A program made the position numbers and the translations under genes. Shown in pieces: positions 24,983-33,973 of a DNA stretch of 64,000 nucleotides. The notes under the pieces were generated by a model. It was given only the letters and a program-made list of their open reading frames with translations, did no database searches and was not told the origin of the DNA. The stretch is from Phycisphaerales bacterium (GTDB lineage Bacteria; Planctomycetota; Phycisphaerae; Phycisphaerales; UBA1924). Numbering within the stretch: the first letter of the stretch is position 1; each line of letters opens with the position of its first letter. The stretch is from assembly GCA_028289195.1 (NCBI GenBank), contig JANQQR010000006.1:62001-126000 (forward strand), written 5' to 3'.

Positions 24983-25912
24983 ATGCGCGCCCTGCACAGC
25001 CCGATCGCCGCTTATACGGACCGCCTCCCCCACGTGGTGCTCGCCCCCGAGGCAAAGGCGTTCCCCCACCCCGAGGGTGCGCCGATCTTCCGCGCCTCAC
25101 GCGCACGACTGCTGGTCGCGCTGCTGGCGGTCGACTCGCTCGCTGTCGGCCTGACCGCCGCGATCCTCCTTGGCGTCCTCCCGTCGTTTGCCTGGCTCGC
25201 CGTAGGAATCGCGCTCCTTATTTCGCCGCTGATCGGGTTCTCGTTCGTTCGGTCGATGTCGCGCGCCAACTGGCTGCTGCGCGTCGACCCCACCGCCGCG
25301 ATGGTCAAGTTCCGCTCGTTCCAGCGCGACGCCGGACCCGGCGCAACGACCATCTGCATCGTTCCCTGGAACGCGATCGAGAGCGTGGCCTCGGTCACCG
25401 AGACGTTCGTGCGCGATCGCGGCACGAGTCGCGAGCGCTGGACGGAGACTTCCCTGCAGTTCACGCTCCTCCCCGGAGCGGGCGACGACCTCTTCCTGGC
25501 GATCCACGAGGACCGCAGCGACAACGCGTTCGCCGAAGATGGCTCGCGCAGAAAGTCCGTCGTGCAGCACTACCCCGTGCGCATGCCCAACGCGACGCGT
25601 CTCCGCCTGAAGTTCGCCGGGCGCCAGGACGCGATCAACCCCGGCGTCGACCAGGCCCTCGCCGCGCTCGCCGACCACACTCAGGTCGGCGACCCGATCG
25701 AGATCGACTTCTCCGAGCCCAACGAGATCCCGTTCGAGGAGTTCAACGAAGCGGTCCTCTCCCTGGCCGAGAGCGGCCAGCTCCTCAGCGCCACCTCGAT
25801 CCTCCGGGCCCGCACCGGCTGCTCGCTCACCGAGGCCCGCGAGACCGTCCGCGACCTCATCGGCCAGTCCAACGGCGCCCGGGTGATCAACCCCGATACA
25901 TTGGCGGCGTGA
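24983..25912 (+). CDS. Membrane protein with L7/L12-C-terminal-like tail, function unknown
   Basis: A 309-residue protein with two adjacent transmembrane helices at about 42-90. A predicted cytoplasmic beta domain follows (about 95-220), probably PH-like in shape. The C-terminus (about 275-300, SATSILRARTGCSLTEAR) resembles the ribosomal protein L7/L12 C-terminal helix-turn pattern (IL-RA-TG-SL-EA). No enzyme motif is seen. The last codons overlap the GTG of the downstream acetyltransferase (GTGA), so the two may be coupled. Confidence 0.65.
   Translation: MRALHSPIAAYTDRLPHVVLAPEAKAFPHPEGAPIFRASRARLLVALLAVDSLAVGLTAAILLGVLPSFAWLAVGIALLISPLIGFSFVRSMSRANWLLRVDPTAAMVKFRSFQRDAGPGATTICIVPWNAIESVASVTETFVRDRGTSRERWTETSLQFTLLPGAGDDLFLAIHEDRSDNAFAEDGSRRKSVVQHYPVRMPNATRLRLKFAGRQDAINPGVDQALAALADHTQVGDPIEIDFSEPNEIPFEEFNEAVLSLAESGQLLSATSILRARTGCSLTEARETVRDLIGQSNGARVINPDTLAA
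25897..25902 (+). promoter_or_regulatory. Candidate -10 for leaderless acetyltransferase transcript
   Basis: TACATT at exactly -12 to -7 of the GTG at 25909, the spacing expected if transcription starts at the start codon. It lies inside the 3' end of the preceding gene. Confidence 0.35.
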
Positions 25913-26403
25913 GCGCCCCAACGATCCGCCCCGCCACCGACGCCGACGACGAGGCCATCGCCCGCCTCGTCAACCACTACATCCGCGAGACCGCGATCCA
26001 CTTCGGGATCACCGAGACCAAGCCCGAGGACTACCGGCAGATGCGCGCCGAGGCCGGTGACCGATTCCCGTGGCTCGTCGCCGAGGTCGACGGCGCCTTC
26101 GCCGGCTACGCCAAGGCCGGCGTCTGGCGCCCCCGCGACGCCTACGCGTGCACCGTCGAGACCACGGTCTACATCGAGCAGGAATTCCAGGGCCGGGGCG
26201 TCGGGCGCGCCCTCATGACCGAGCTCCTTGAGCTCCTCCGCCAGCGCGGCTTCCACACCGCCGTCGCCGGCGCGACGATGCCCAACGCAGGCTCCGAACG
26301 GCTCCACGAATCGCTGGGCTTCGAGACAGTCGGCGTGTTCCGCGAGGTCGGGCGCAAGTTCGACGAGTACCACGACGTGAAGTGGTGGCAGCTGCAGCTG
26401 TGA
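25909..26403 (+). CDS. GNAT-family N-acetyltransferase (phosphinothricin acetyltransferase-like)
   Basis: A 164-residue GNAT protein. It begins APTIRPATDADDEAIARLV and has the acetyl-CoA binding motif QGRGVGRALM near residue 98. The arrangement IARLVNHYIRETAIHF at the start, YACTVETTVYI before the CoA motif and SLGFETVGVFREVGRKF near the end is that of PAT/bar-type N-acetyltransferases, which act on phosphinothricin, methionine sulfoximine or related amino acids. The GTG start overlaps the previous stop. The substrate cannot be read from the sequence. Confidence 0.9.
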   Translation: MSAPTIRPATDADDEAIARLVNHYIRETAIHFGITETKPEDYRQMRAEAGDRFPWLVAEVDGAFAGYAKAGVWRPRDAYACTVETTVYIEQEFQGRGVGRALMTELLELLRQRGFHTAVAGATMPNAGSERLHESLGFETVGVFREVGRKFDEYHDVKWWQLQL

Positions 26404-26410
26404 GCCCCAC

Positions 26411-26860
26411 TCAGGGCGACGACACGAGCAGCCCAATCAGCGCGAGAATCAACAGCGCGCCGACGAGAAGAACGAGTCCGATCGCGATGGCGGGCAGCAC
26501 TGTCCGGAAGAACCAGTGGTTCCACCGATCGATGCCACTCGCGGCTTCACCCGCCGCAACGCGGAGCGCGATCGAATCTTCCGGATCTCCTACGTCGACC
26601 TCGCTCCAGTCGATATCGATCGACTCTTCCCGGACGCGCTCGAGCACCTCGCGAGCCATCGCGAGATCCTGTGGATTCACCATCACTGTCTTGGTATTGC
26701 CGAGCGAGGCGCCCCAGATCCCAAGCATCGCGTCGTCGGTGCGAACGCGGGTTTCAATTCCCGCCTCGCCCAGAATCGCGCGGATCAGGCCCGCCTTGAT
26801 CTCGTTCGCGTAGGTGCCCAGCACCACCGGCCCGTCAGGATCTGGCGATTTCCCCGTCAT
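26411..26860 (-). CDS. DUF2007-like protein with C-terminal transmembrane helix
   Basis: A 149-residue protein. Residues 10-75 (GTYANEIKAGLIRAILGEAG, then VMVNPQDLAMAREVLE) match the DUF2007 pattern, a small putative signal-transducing fold. A hydrophobic C-terminal helix (about 120-145, IAIGLVLLVGALLILALIGL) anchors it in the membrane. ATG 26860 has GGAGG 5 nt upstream. It is convergent with the acetyltransferase and divergent from a small membrane protein. Confidence 0.75.
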   Translation of the reverse strand: MTGKSPDPDGPVVLGTYANEIKAGLIRAILGEAGIETRVRTDDAMLGIWGASLGNTKTVMVNPQDLAMAREVLERVREESIDIDWSEVDVGDPEDSIALRVAAGEAASGIDRWNHWFFRTVLPAIAIGLVLLVGALLILALIGLLVSSP

Positions 26861-26910
26861 CAAGCCTCCGGTGCGCCGATACTTCTTCTGAGCCGGCGCG
26901 GACGAGCCCC

Positions 26911-27345
26911 ATGAGATACCGCATTGTAGGAATCGATCCCGACACCAGGCACGAGCTGGCGCTCATCGTCGATGCGCCCAGCGACGCGGCCGCCGAGCGA
27001 GTCGCCCGCTCGCGCGGGATCGACGTGTCCTCGGTACGTCCCGAGAGCGACGCCGATGCTCCCGGAGACGAACACCCGGGCAGCGAGCCCAAGGTCATCC
27101 TCACCGCCCCCGCTCCCGGATCCGTCCAGACGATCGAGCTCACCGGCAAGCCCTGGAAGGCCATCCTTCTTCTGGGAGCGGCCCTGATGATCCTCGGACT
27201 CGGCGCGGGCTCGTACGCGCTGCTCAGCGACCCGCGCGCCCTCACGAGCCCCCCGCTGCTGGCCTACCTCGGCGCCGGCGCGTTCATCGGGGGCCTGCTG
27301 GTGTTCATCGTCGGGCGCCTCGGCGCCTGGTGGTACCACGGGTAG
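26911..27345 (+). CDS. Small membrane protein of unknown function
   Basis: A 144-residue protein. A small N-terminal alpha/beta domain (about 1-45, with ELALIVDAPSDAAAERVARS) could be a beta-alpha-beta sensor. A Pro/Asp-rich linker and two transmembrane helices (about 82-105 and 115-138) follow. A similar N-terminal pattern (D-D-AE--A---GI-V--V) occurs in small proteins that precede membrane segments, but no family is recognised. It ends 5 nt from the convergent priA. Confidence 0.6.
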   Translation: MRYRIVGIDPDTRHELALIVDAPSDAAAERVARSRGIDVSSVRPESDADAPGDEHPGSEPKVILTAPAPGSVQTIELTGKPWKAILLLGAALMILGLGAGSYALLSDPRALTSPPLLAYLGAGAFIGGLLVFIVGRLGAWWYHG

Positions 27346-27350
27346 GCGGG

Positions 27351-29762
27351 CTACAGCAGCGCGACGGGATCCACATCCACCGCCGTCTTCGCGTCGCTGC
27401 GCACGAGCCCTTCAGTCCGCAGCGCCGCGAGCGCCCTCTGGATGCCCGCCGCGCCCGGAGCGAGCATCTCGACGCCCCACCGGTGCTGCCCCGCGATCCG
27501 CGAGATCGCGCACGGCATCGGGCCCTTCACTCGAAGGTCGGCCTCGCCGACCGCACGAGCAGCCCGGGCAACTTCGCCCGCCCGGCGCTCCGCCTTGGCG
27601 TGGTCCTCGTCGCGACAGACCACCCGCGCCATGCGCCACGCCGGCGGCAGCCCCGCGTCCGTGCGCACGCTCAGCTCCTCGCTCGCGAAGGACTCGTAGT
27701 CGTGCGTCGCCGCCAGCGCGATCGCCGGCTCCTCCGGGTTCATGCTCTGCACGACCACCCGCGAGCGCGCTCCCGACGCCGCGCTCCGCCCGGCCCTCCC
27801 AGCCACCTGCGCAACCAACTGGAAGGTGCGCTCGGCCGCCCGGAAGTCCGGCAGGCTGATCGCCGTGTCGGCGTTGATCACACCGATCAGCTCTACGCTG
27901 GGGAAGTCGAGACCCTTGGCCACCATCTGCGTCCCCAGGAGCACCCGAGCCTCGCCCCGGCCGAACCGCTCGAGCGCGTTCACAAAGTCGCTTGCGCGCT
28001 TCATCGTGTCGGCGTCGAGTCTGAGCACCGTGTCGGAGGCCCGCAGCCCTTCGATCGTTCGCTCGAGCTCTTCCTCGACGCGCTGGGTGCCGAACCCCAG
28101 CGTGCTCACGCCGCCCCCGCAGCGCGGGCACGCTTGGGGGAGCCGCTGCTCTGCCTGGCAATGGTGGCAGCGCACCAGGCCGCGGACGCTCCCGCTCCTG
28201 CGATGGTGCACCACCGTGACGTCGCAGTGCTCGCAGGTCATGAACCAGCCGCACTTCTGATCAGCGCAGCAGACGTAGCTCGCGTACCCCCGCCGGTTGA
28301 GGAACAGGATCGCCTGAGCACCGTCTCGAGCGAGCGTCTGTTCAAGCGCCGCGCGAAGCGTCGGCCCGATCGCCCGCAGCTCGCGCGTGCGCTCCGGCTC
28401 CCGCCGGCGCTCCTCTGCGAGATCGACGACCTCGACCCGCGGCAGGCGCCCACCCCCCACCCGCTCGGGCATCGACAGAAGCTCGAACCGACCCGACCCG
28501 CCCCGCTCCGGCCCGAGCGCGTTGCGCCAGGTCTCGAGCGAGGGCGTCGCCGAGCCGAGGACGACCGGGCACCCCTGGATCTGCCCGCGCTTCAGCGCCA
28601 CGTCCCGCGCGTGGTAGCGCGGCAACTGGTCCTGCTTGTACGACCCGTCGTGCTCCTCGTCGACGATGATGATGCCCAGCCCGCCGCCTCCAGCGCCGGA
28701 CGGCGCCGAAGACACGGGCGCGAACACCGCCGAGCGGGCCCCGACCACGATCCGCGCCTTGCCCGAGGACGCGAGCGCCCAGGCCGCGTGACGCTGGCTC
28801 TGGGTCAGCCCCGAGTGAAGAACGGCCACCTCCACACCCTTCCCGGCGAACCGGCCCAGGAAGCGCCCGGCCGTCTGGGGAGTGAGGCTGATCTCGGGCA
28901 CGAGCACGATGCCGCCCATCCCGCACTCGATGACTCGTTCGAGCGCACGCAGGTACACCTCGGTCTTGCCCGATCCGGTCACGCCGTGAAGGAGGAACCC
29001 GCCGAAGCGACCGAGTCCGCGCTCGATGGCGCCCACCGCCGACGCCTGCGCCGGGGTCAGCTCCGGCGCCGGGCGCTCGTCCAGCATCCCCCCGGCGCGC
29101 TCGCCGAATTCGCGAACGCTGGTGGTCTGCACCTCTTCGAGCACGCCCGCCTCGACGAGCCGGTTCACCGGCCCGGCGTTCCGTGCCCCCAGCATGTGCG
29201 CGAGCTTCTTGCGCTCGACGGGGAACTCTGCATCAGCAACACCGCGGAGCGCGTCGAACGCCCGGCGCGCAGTGGGTGTCAATGCTGCGTTCACCTCATC
29301 GATGCGCGTCGCATCGATCGACACCCGGCGCAGCTTGGTCACGGTGCGCGCGCCCACGCCCCGCTTGACCGACGCCGGCGCCATCGTCGACAGCACCATC
29401 CCCAGCGGGCAGCAGTAATAGCTCGCCATCCACTGGGCGAGTTCGACCATCGGCTCGCTGAACCGCGCGCCGCCCTCGGGATCGATCCCGTCGATCGCCC
29501 GGAGCGCTCCGATCTCGAGCCCCCGATCGCGCAACTCGTCGCTCGCGTCCTCTTCCGTCGCGATCCGGACGATCCAGCCCGAGGCCCGGGCGCTCTTCCC
29601 GAGCGGAACCCGAACGCGATCGCCCACCCTCGCGCCGCGCATCGACTCGGGCACGACGTACGTCAGCCCTCCCGGCGCATCGACACCCCGCTCGGGCGCG
29701 ACCCAGGCCACGAGACCGCTCCTGTCGACGGATTGGGGGAACAAGTCGGGTTCCATGCGCAT
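27351..29762 (-). CDS. priA: Primosomal protein N' (replication restart helicase PriA)
   Basis: An 803-residue superfamily 2 helicase that reloads the replisome at stalled forks. The N-terminal DNA-binding domain (about 1-200) is followed by Walker A GVTGSGKTEVYL near 260, the DEEH box in IIVDEEHDGSYKQD near 370, and a zinc region between the two helicase lobes with paired cysteines (CCADQKCGWFMTCEHC, CHHC, CPRC) around 500-555. The start was placed at the ATG at 29762, giving MRMEPDLFPQSVDRSGLVAW; a second ATG two codons on is equally possible. Neither has a strong Shine-Dalgarno. The gene is divergent from the large secretin. Confidence 0.96.
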   Translation of the reverse strand: MRMEPDLFPQSVDRSGLVAWVAPERGVDAPGGLTYVVPESMRGARVGDRVRVPLGKSARASGWIVRIATEEDASDELRDRGLEIGALRAIDGIDPEGGARFSEPMVELAQWMASYYCCPLGMVLSTMAPASVKRGVGARTVTKLRRVSIDATRIDEVNAALTPTARRAFDALRGVADAEFPVERKKLAHMLGARNAGPVNRLVEAGVLEEVQTTSVREFGERAGGMLDERPAPELTPAQASAVGAIERGLGRFGGFLLHGVTGSGKTEVYLRALERVIECGMGGIVLVPEISLTPQTAGRFLGRFAGKGVEVAVLHSGLTQSQRHAAWALASSGKARIVVGARSAVFAPVSSAPSGAGGGGLGIIIVDEEHDGSYKQDQLPRYHARDVALKRGQIQGCPVVLGSATPSLETWRNALGPERGGSGRFELLSMPERVGGGRLPRVEVVDLAEERRREPERTRELRAIGPTLRAALEQTLARDGAQAILFLNRRGYASYVCCADQKCGWFMTCEHCDVTVVHHRRSGSVRGLVRCHHCQAEQRLPQACPRCGGGVSTLGFGTQRVEEELERTIEGLRASDTVLRLDADTMKRASDFVNALERFGRGEARVLLGTQMVAKGLDFPSVELIGVINADTAISLPDFRAAERTFQLVAQVAGRAGRSAASGARSRVVVQSMNPEEPAIALAATHDYESFASEELSVRTDAGLPPAWRMARVVCRDEDHAKAERRAGEVARAARAVGEADLRVKGPMPCAISRIAGQHRWGVEMLAPGAAGIQRALAALRTEGLVRSDAKTAVDVDPVALL

Positions 29763-29834
29763 CGGACCGGGGGAGCAACCTCCATGGTCTCCAAAACGGG
29801 CCCCGCCCGCGGGATGCCGGAACCCCGACTCGCC

Positions 29835-29863
29835 TTGCGTCGCATATGCCCCGTGGGTATGTT
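29835..29863 (+). promoter_or_regulatory. Candidate promoter of the stand-alone secretin gene
   Basis: TTGCGT (29835-29840), 17-nt spacer, TATGTT (29858-29863). Weak to moderate match. It would give a leader of about 170 nt that contains a small hairpin CGGTTG-CTG-CAACCG just upstream of the gene. Confidence 0.35.
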
Positions 29864-30040
29864 CCGCCGGCTTGCCGCAGCAGTGGGACGGATCCCCCGC
29901 GTCTTGGCTATGTTGGAGCGTTTGTTCGGTTGCTGCAACCGTTCGTGGCGGGTTTGTCGTATCGGGTCCCCGGCTTGTCCCCGGGGCGGCTGATGGCCTT
30001 GAAGTCCCCATGGGCGGTTCAATCCTGGAGTTCTGAGAAG

Positions 30041-33000
30041 ATGCGTATTCCCCGTCGCGCTCGCGCCCGGACGCTTTTGATCGCTCTCGCCTCTGCTTGC
30101 ACGGCAGCGGCATTCACCCCCGCAGCTCACGCCGATACCGACAGACTGTCGCGTGCCGAGCAGACTCTCGATGAGGGCCTCGTCGTCGAAGCCCGCGCCG
30201 AGCTGCTCGCGCTCCGCAAGGCCGGAGTCACGGGAGAGAGCCACGACCGACTCGTCGATCTGCTGGCCGCCGCGGAGCGACAGATGCGCTTCCTGAGCGA
30301 CGTCGAGATCACCCTGCAAAAGGCGGAGCTCGCCCTCAAGCAGGGCGACCTTCGGCTCGCCGAAGCCCAGGCCGCTTCCGCCAATCGCCACTACAAGGCG
30401 ACCCCCGAAGACCGGGCCCGCGCCGAGAGCATCACGGCCGAAGCCGCGTCTCTCCGCAACGACCTCCAGCCGCTCGTCGCCCCGGCGCTCGCCCAGGCGA
30501 TCAGCGATTTCGAGGCCGAGCGCTACGCCGAGGCCAAGGCCGGCCTCGCCAGCGTCACCCGCATCAACGCCGAGCTCACGCAGGAGCAGACAGCCCTGCT
30601 GAACCGCTACCGCGATCGCATCTACGAGCTCGAGCGCTCGTCCGGCGAGGTGTTCGAGGTCGAGATCGTTCCGCTGAGCCTGCTCCGCGCCGAGGCGCCC
30701 GCCGGCGCCGCCGAGGCGACGACCGCTCTGGCCCTCGCCCAGCAGGGCGGCGAAGGCGACCCCTTCGAGCAGGCCGCGCAGATGGACGCCCAGCGACTGC
30801 TCTCCCAGGCCAACGCCGCCTTCGAGGCCGGGCGCTACAACGAGGCCGCCGAGCAGTTCGAGATCGTCCTCACCCGCTACGCCCAGTACCTCTCCGACGA
30901 CGACGCAGCCCAGGCCCGCGACCGCCAGCTCGAGGCCCAGACCCGCATCGGCGGCCAGGACACCGGCCTGATCAACCAGACCGTCGAGAGCCGCCAGCGC
31001 CTCCGCGAGCAGGCCAACGCCGAGTTCAACAACGCCCTGGACCAGGCGTCCGACGCCCTCACCCGCGGCGACATCGTCGACGCCCGCAACCTCGCGGCGC
31101 AGGCTCGCCTCCGCTGGAACGAAGCCTACAACCAGGGCCTGTTCACCGAGGACGCGTACCGCGCCGGCGCCGCCGACATCGACACCCTCGTGTCGCGCAT
31201 CGACGTCGCCGACGAGCAGCAGACCGCCACGGAGATCCGCGAGCGCGAGGCCCGCCTCGCCCGCGAGGAAGCCGAAGCCCGCCGCCAGCAGGAGTCCGAG
31301 CGCCAGGCCCGCATCCGCGACAGCCTCACCCGCCTCCGCTCCCTGCAGGCCGAGCACAAGTACGAAGAGGCGCTGCAGCTCGCCGACCAGGTGCTGTTCC
31401 TCGATCCCGAGAACGCCGCCGCCAAGCTCCTCAAGGACGTCCTCAAGGACCTGATCCTCTACCAGGAGTTCGCCGAGGCCAAGCGCGAACGCGGCGTCTC
31501 CTACGCCACCGAAACAGTCGAGATGGAGCGGTCGCTGATCGTCCCCGAGGACATCATGGCCTACCCGTCGGACTGGCCTGAACTCTCGTTCCGTCGAGGC
31601 GAGATCCAGTCCTTCGTTGAGTCCGGCGCAGACCGGCGCGTCCTGGCGACGCTCGATCAGCGCAAGATCCCCGCGACGTTCGATGACAACCGTCTCCAGG
31701 ACGTCATCACCTTCATCGCGCAGGTCACGAACCTGAACGTCGATGTCGACTGGGACTCGCTCGACCAGATCGGTATCGATCCCGATCAGGACATCTCGCT
31801 CGAACTCCGCGAGGTCCCCGCCCGCGTCGTGCTCGACCGTGTGCTCGAGAAGGCCCAAGCCGACCCGTTCAGCAAGGCCGGATGGGCCGTCAACGACGGC
31901 GTCCTCGTGATCGCCGCCGACGAGGCCCTGCGTCGCAACACGTTCATCGTGATCTACGACATCCGCGATCTGCTCTTCCAGATCCCCGACTTCGACGACG
32001 CCCCGCGTCTGGACCTCGATCAGGTGCTCAACCAGGGCGCCCGTGGCGGAGGCGGCAGCGGCTCGATCTTCGAGGACTCGTCCAACGGCGAGGGCTCGGA
32101 CTACCGCGGCGACGGCCTCACCGAAGAAGAGATGATGGACCGCATCCTGGACATCATCCAGACCAACGTCGACTTCGAGGGCTGGCGGGACAACGGGGGC
32201 TCCACCGGCGTCGTCCAGGAGCTCAACGGCAACCTCATCATCACCAACACCGCCAAGAACCACCGCGAGATCCAGGGCCTGCTCAACCAGCTCCGAGAGA
32301 TCCGCTCGGTCCAGATCAACGTCGAGTCCCGCTTCCTCACGGTCGCGCAGGACTTCTTCGAGCAGATCGGGTTCGACCTCGACATCGTCTTCAACCCCAA
32401 CGGCAACGGGCAGTTCCCCGCCGTGCAGCGCCAGCTCGAGGCATTCGGGCAGGGCTCGCTGGCCGATGAAGGCCTCTCGATCTACCCCTCTGACATCGTC
32501 ACCGGTCGCAACGGCACCAACGCCGGCTGGACCGTCGTCGGCGTCGACGCCAACGGCAACCCGACCTACGACTTCGTCAACCGTCCGTTCTCGATCCCGG
32601 CTCCCGATGGCTGGTCGCCGATCCCCGTCCAGCAGGACTCGATCGGCATCACCGATGCCCTCACCCGCGCCGCCGGCACCGACTTCGCCCAGTCCGTGCT
32701 CGGCCCGGTCGGCTCAGCCCTCAACCCCGCCCTCGCCGTGGCCGGTACGTTCCTCGACGACATCCAGGTCGACTTCCTGGTCGAGGCCACGCAGGCCGAC
32801 CAGAGGAGCGTCCAGCTCTCGGCGCCGCGCCTCACGTTCTCCAACGGTCGCAGCGCCAACATCTCGGTCGTGAACCAGGTCGGCTTCGTCTCCGACCTCA
32901 CCCCGGTCGTCGGCACGTCCTCCGTTGCGTTCGACCCCACCATCGGCCGCATCAACTCCGGTTTCACGCTCGCCGTCCGCGGCGTGGCATCGGCCGACCG

Positions 33001-33433
33001 TCGCTACGTCACGATGACCGTCCAGGCCGCCGTCTCCGGCACCCCGACGTTCACGAACCAGACCGTCCAGGCCCAGGCCGGCGGCGCCGGCGCGGGCGGC
33101 GGCGACGACAACGTGTTCATCATCCCCCCGGCCGAGGGCACCATCCAGATCCCGACGATCGACGTGACGCAGGTCAACACCGGCGTCACCGTTCCCGACA
33201 AGGGCACCATCCTCCTCGGTGGTCAGCGCCTCACCAATGAGATCGAGATCGAGACCGGCGTGCCGGTTCTGAGCAAGCTGCCGATCATCAACCGCTTCTT
33301 CACCAACCGGTCGGAGATCCGGGAAGACCGCACGCTCATGATCCTGATGAAGCCCACGATCATCATCCAGAACGAGCGAGAAGAAGCCGAATTCCCCGGC
33401 CTGATGGATCAGTTGAAGAACCCCTTCCGTTGA
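30041..33433 (+). CDS. Giant secretin-family protein with N-terminal repeat/coiled-coil region
   Basis: A 1130-residue exported protein. The signal peptide begins MRIPRRARARTLLIALASAC and ends near AHAD. A long helical region (about 35-510) follows, with repeated TPR-like units such as RLLSQANAAFEAGRYNEAAE and a Glu/Arg/Gln-rich coiled coil (about 395-440). An STN-like short domain begins at about 545 (ATFDDNRLQDVITFIAQVTN). A secretin domain runs from about 756 to 1116 (QINVESRFLTVAQDFFEQIG; the end region has KGTILLGGQRL and LMILMKPTII). It is followed at 33473 by a strong terminator and has no secretion genes beside it. The beta-barrel signature indicates an outer-membrane channel or a secretin-like protein; cargo and partners are unknown. 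Confidence 0.9.
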   Translation: MRIPRRARARTLLIALASACTAAAFTPAAHADTDRLSRAEQTLDEGLVVEARAELLALRKAGVTGESHDRLVDLLAAAERQMRFLSDVEITLQKAELALKQGDLRLAEAQAASANRHYKATPEDRARAESITAEAASLRNDLQPLVAPALAQAISDFEAERYAEAKAGLASVTRINAELTQEQTALLNRYRDRIYELERSSGEVFEVEIVPLSLLRAEAPAGAAEATTALALAQQGGEGDPFEQAAQMDAQRLLSQANAAFEAGRYNEAAEQFEIVLTRYAQYLSDDDAAQARDRQLEAQTRIGGQDTGLINQTVESRQRLREQANAEFNNALDQASDALTRGDIVDARNLAAQARLRWNEAYNQGLFTEDAYRAGAADIDTLVSRIDVADEQQTATEIREREARLAREEAEARRQQESERQARIRDSLTRLRSLQAEHKYEEALQLADQVLFLDPENAAAKLLKDVLKDLILYQEFAEAKRERGVSYATETVEMERSLIVPEDIMAYPSDWPELSFRRGEIQSFVESGADRRVLATLDQRKIPATFDDNRLQDVITFIAQVTNLNVDVDWDSLDQIGIDPDQDISLELREVPARVVLDRVLEKAQADPFSKAGWAVNDGVLVIAADEALRRNTFIVIYDIRDLLFQIPDFDDAPRLDLDQVLNQGARGGGGSGSIFEDSSNGEGSDYRGDGLTEEEMMDRILDIIQTNVDFEGWRDNGGSTGVVQELNGNLIITNTAKNHREIQGLLNQLREIRSVQINVESRFLTVAQDFFEQIGFDLDIVFNPNGNGQFPAVQRQLEAFGQGSLADEGLSIYPSDIVTGRNGTNAGWTVVGVDANGNPTYDFVNRPFSIPAPDGWSPIPVQQDSIGITDALTRAAGTDFAQSVLGPVGSALNPALAVAGTFLDDIQVDFLVEATQADQRSVQLSAPRLTFSNGRSANISVVNQVGFVSDLTPVVGTSSVAFDPTIGRINSGFTLAVRGVASADRRYVTMTVQAAVSGTPTFTNQTVQAQAGGAGAGGGDDNVFIIPPAEGTIQIPTIDVTQVNTGVTVPDKGTILLGGQRLTNEIEIETGVPVLSKLPIINRFFTNRSEIREDRTLMILMKPTIIIQNEREEAEFPGLMDQLKNPFR

Positions 33434-33472
33434 TCCGATCGCCCCTAGGGCGATATGCGAAGCGAGCACACC

Positions 33473-33502
33473 AAGGGCTCACCCGCAGGGGTGAGCCCTT
33501 TT
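33473..33502 (+). terminator. Intrinsic terminator after the giant secretin gene
   Basis: AAGGGCTCACCC (33473-33484) and GGGTGAGCCCTT (33489-33500) form a perfect 12-bp stem with a 4-nt loop, followed by TT and a T-rich stretch. It starts 39 nt after the secretin stop and precedes the co-directional STAS gene. Confidence 0.9.
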
Positions 33503-33546
33503 CGTTCCACACTCGCCGCCATCGCGGCGCAGGACCGCCCGGCAGC

Positions 33547-33552
33547 TATACT
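33547..33552 (+). promoter_or_regulatory. Candidate -10 element of the STAS-kinase operon
   Basis: TATACT in the context CAGCTATACTC, 31 nt before the STAS start codon. No -35 hexamer is visible at 17-nt spacing. The same context occurs before aspS at 39572. Confidence 0.45.
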
Positions 33553-33583
33553 CTCCCCTCTCGCGAATGGAGGTAGCCCCAAG

Positions 33584-33943
33584 ATGGCACAGGCCGATAC
33601 ACGCCTTCGGGTACGAAAAGAGGACGACGTCGTCCACGTGGAGTTCGTGGACCGCAACATCCTCGACGAGGCGAACATCCAGAGGATCGGCGAGGAGATC
33701 CTCGCCCTGATCGAGACCGAGAGCGAGCCCCGGCTCGTGATCAGTTTCTCGAACGTTGATCACCTCTCATCCGCGGCGCTTGGAACGTTGATCACGATCC
33801 ACAACAAGATGAAGGCAAAGAGCGGCTCGCTGCGCCTCGCGAATATCGATCCGCAGATCTACGAGGTGTTCGTCATCACGAAGCTCAACAAGCTCTTCGA
33901 GATCCACGACACCTCCGAGAACGCAATCGCCAGCCTGAAGTAG
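33584..33943 (+). CDS. STAS-domain anti-anti-sigma-factor-like protein
   Basis: A 119-residue STAS domain protein starting MAQADTRLRVRKEDD. The phosphorylatable serine lies in the HLSSAALGTLITIHNKM segment near residue 65. ATG 33584 has GGAGGT 9 nt upstream. It is the first gene of a two-gene unit with an RsbW-like kinase 30 nt downstream, the classic antagonist-kinase arrangement that controls a sigma factor by partner switching. No sigma factor is adjacent. Confidence 0.9.
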   Translation: MAQADTRLRVRKEDDVVHVEFVDRNILDEANIQRIGEEILALIETESEPRLVISFSNVDHLSSAALGTLITIHNKMKAKSGSLRLANIDPQIYEVFVITKLNKLFEIHDTSENAIASLK

Positions 33944-33973
33944 CGACCACGACCCTCCGCGGGGCGAAGCCGC

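Noticed and set aside
29663..32263. 866-codon open frame on the minus strand opposite the giant secretin and the priA start
   Set aside because: Composition is low-complexity (Val/Asp/Gly/Leu) and it has no motifs; the plus-strand secretin has a signal peptide, domains and terminator.
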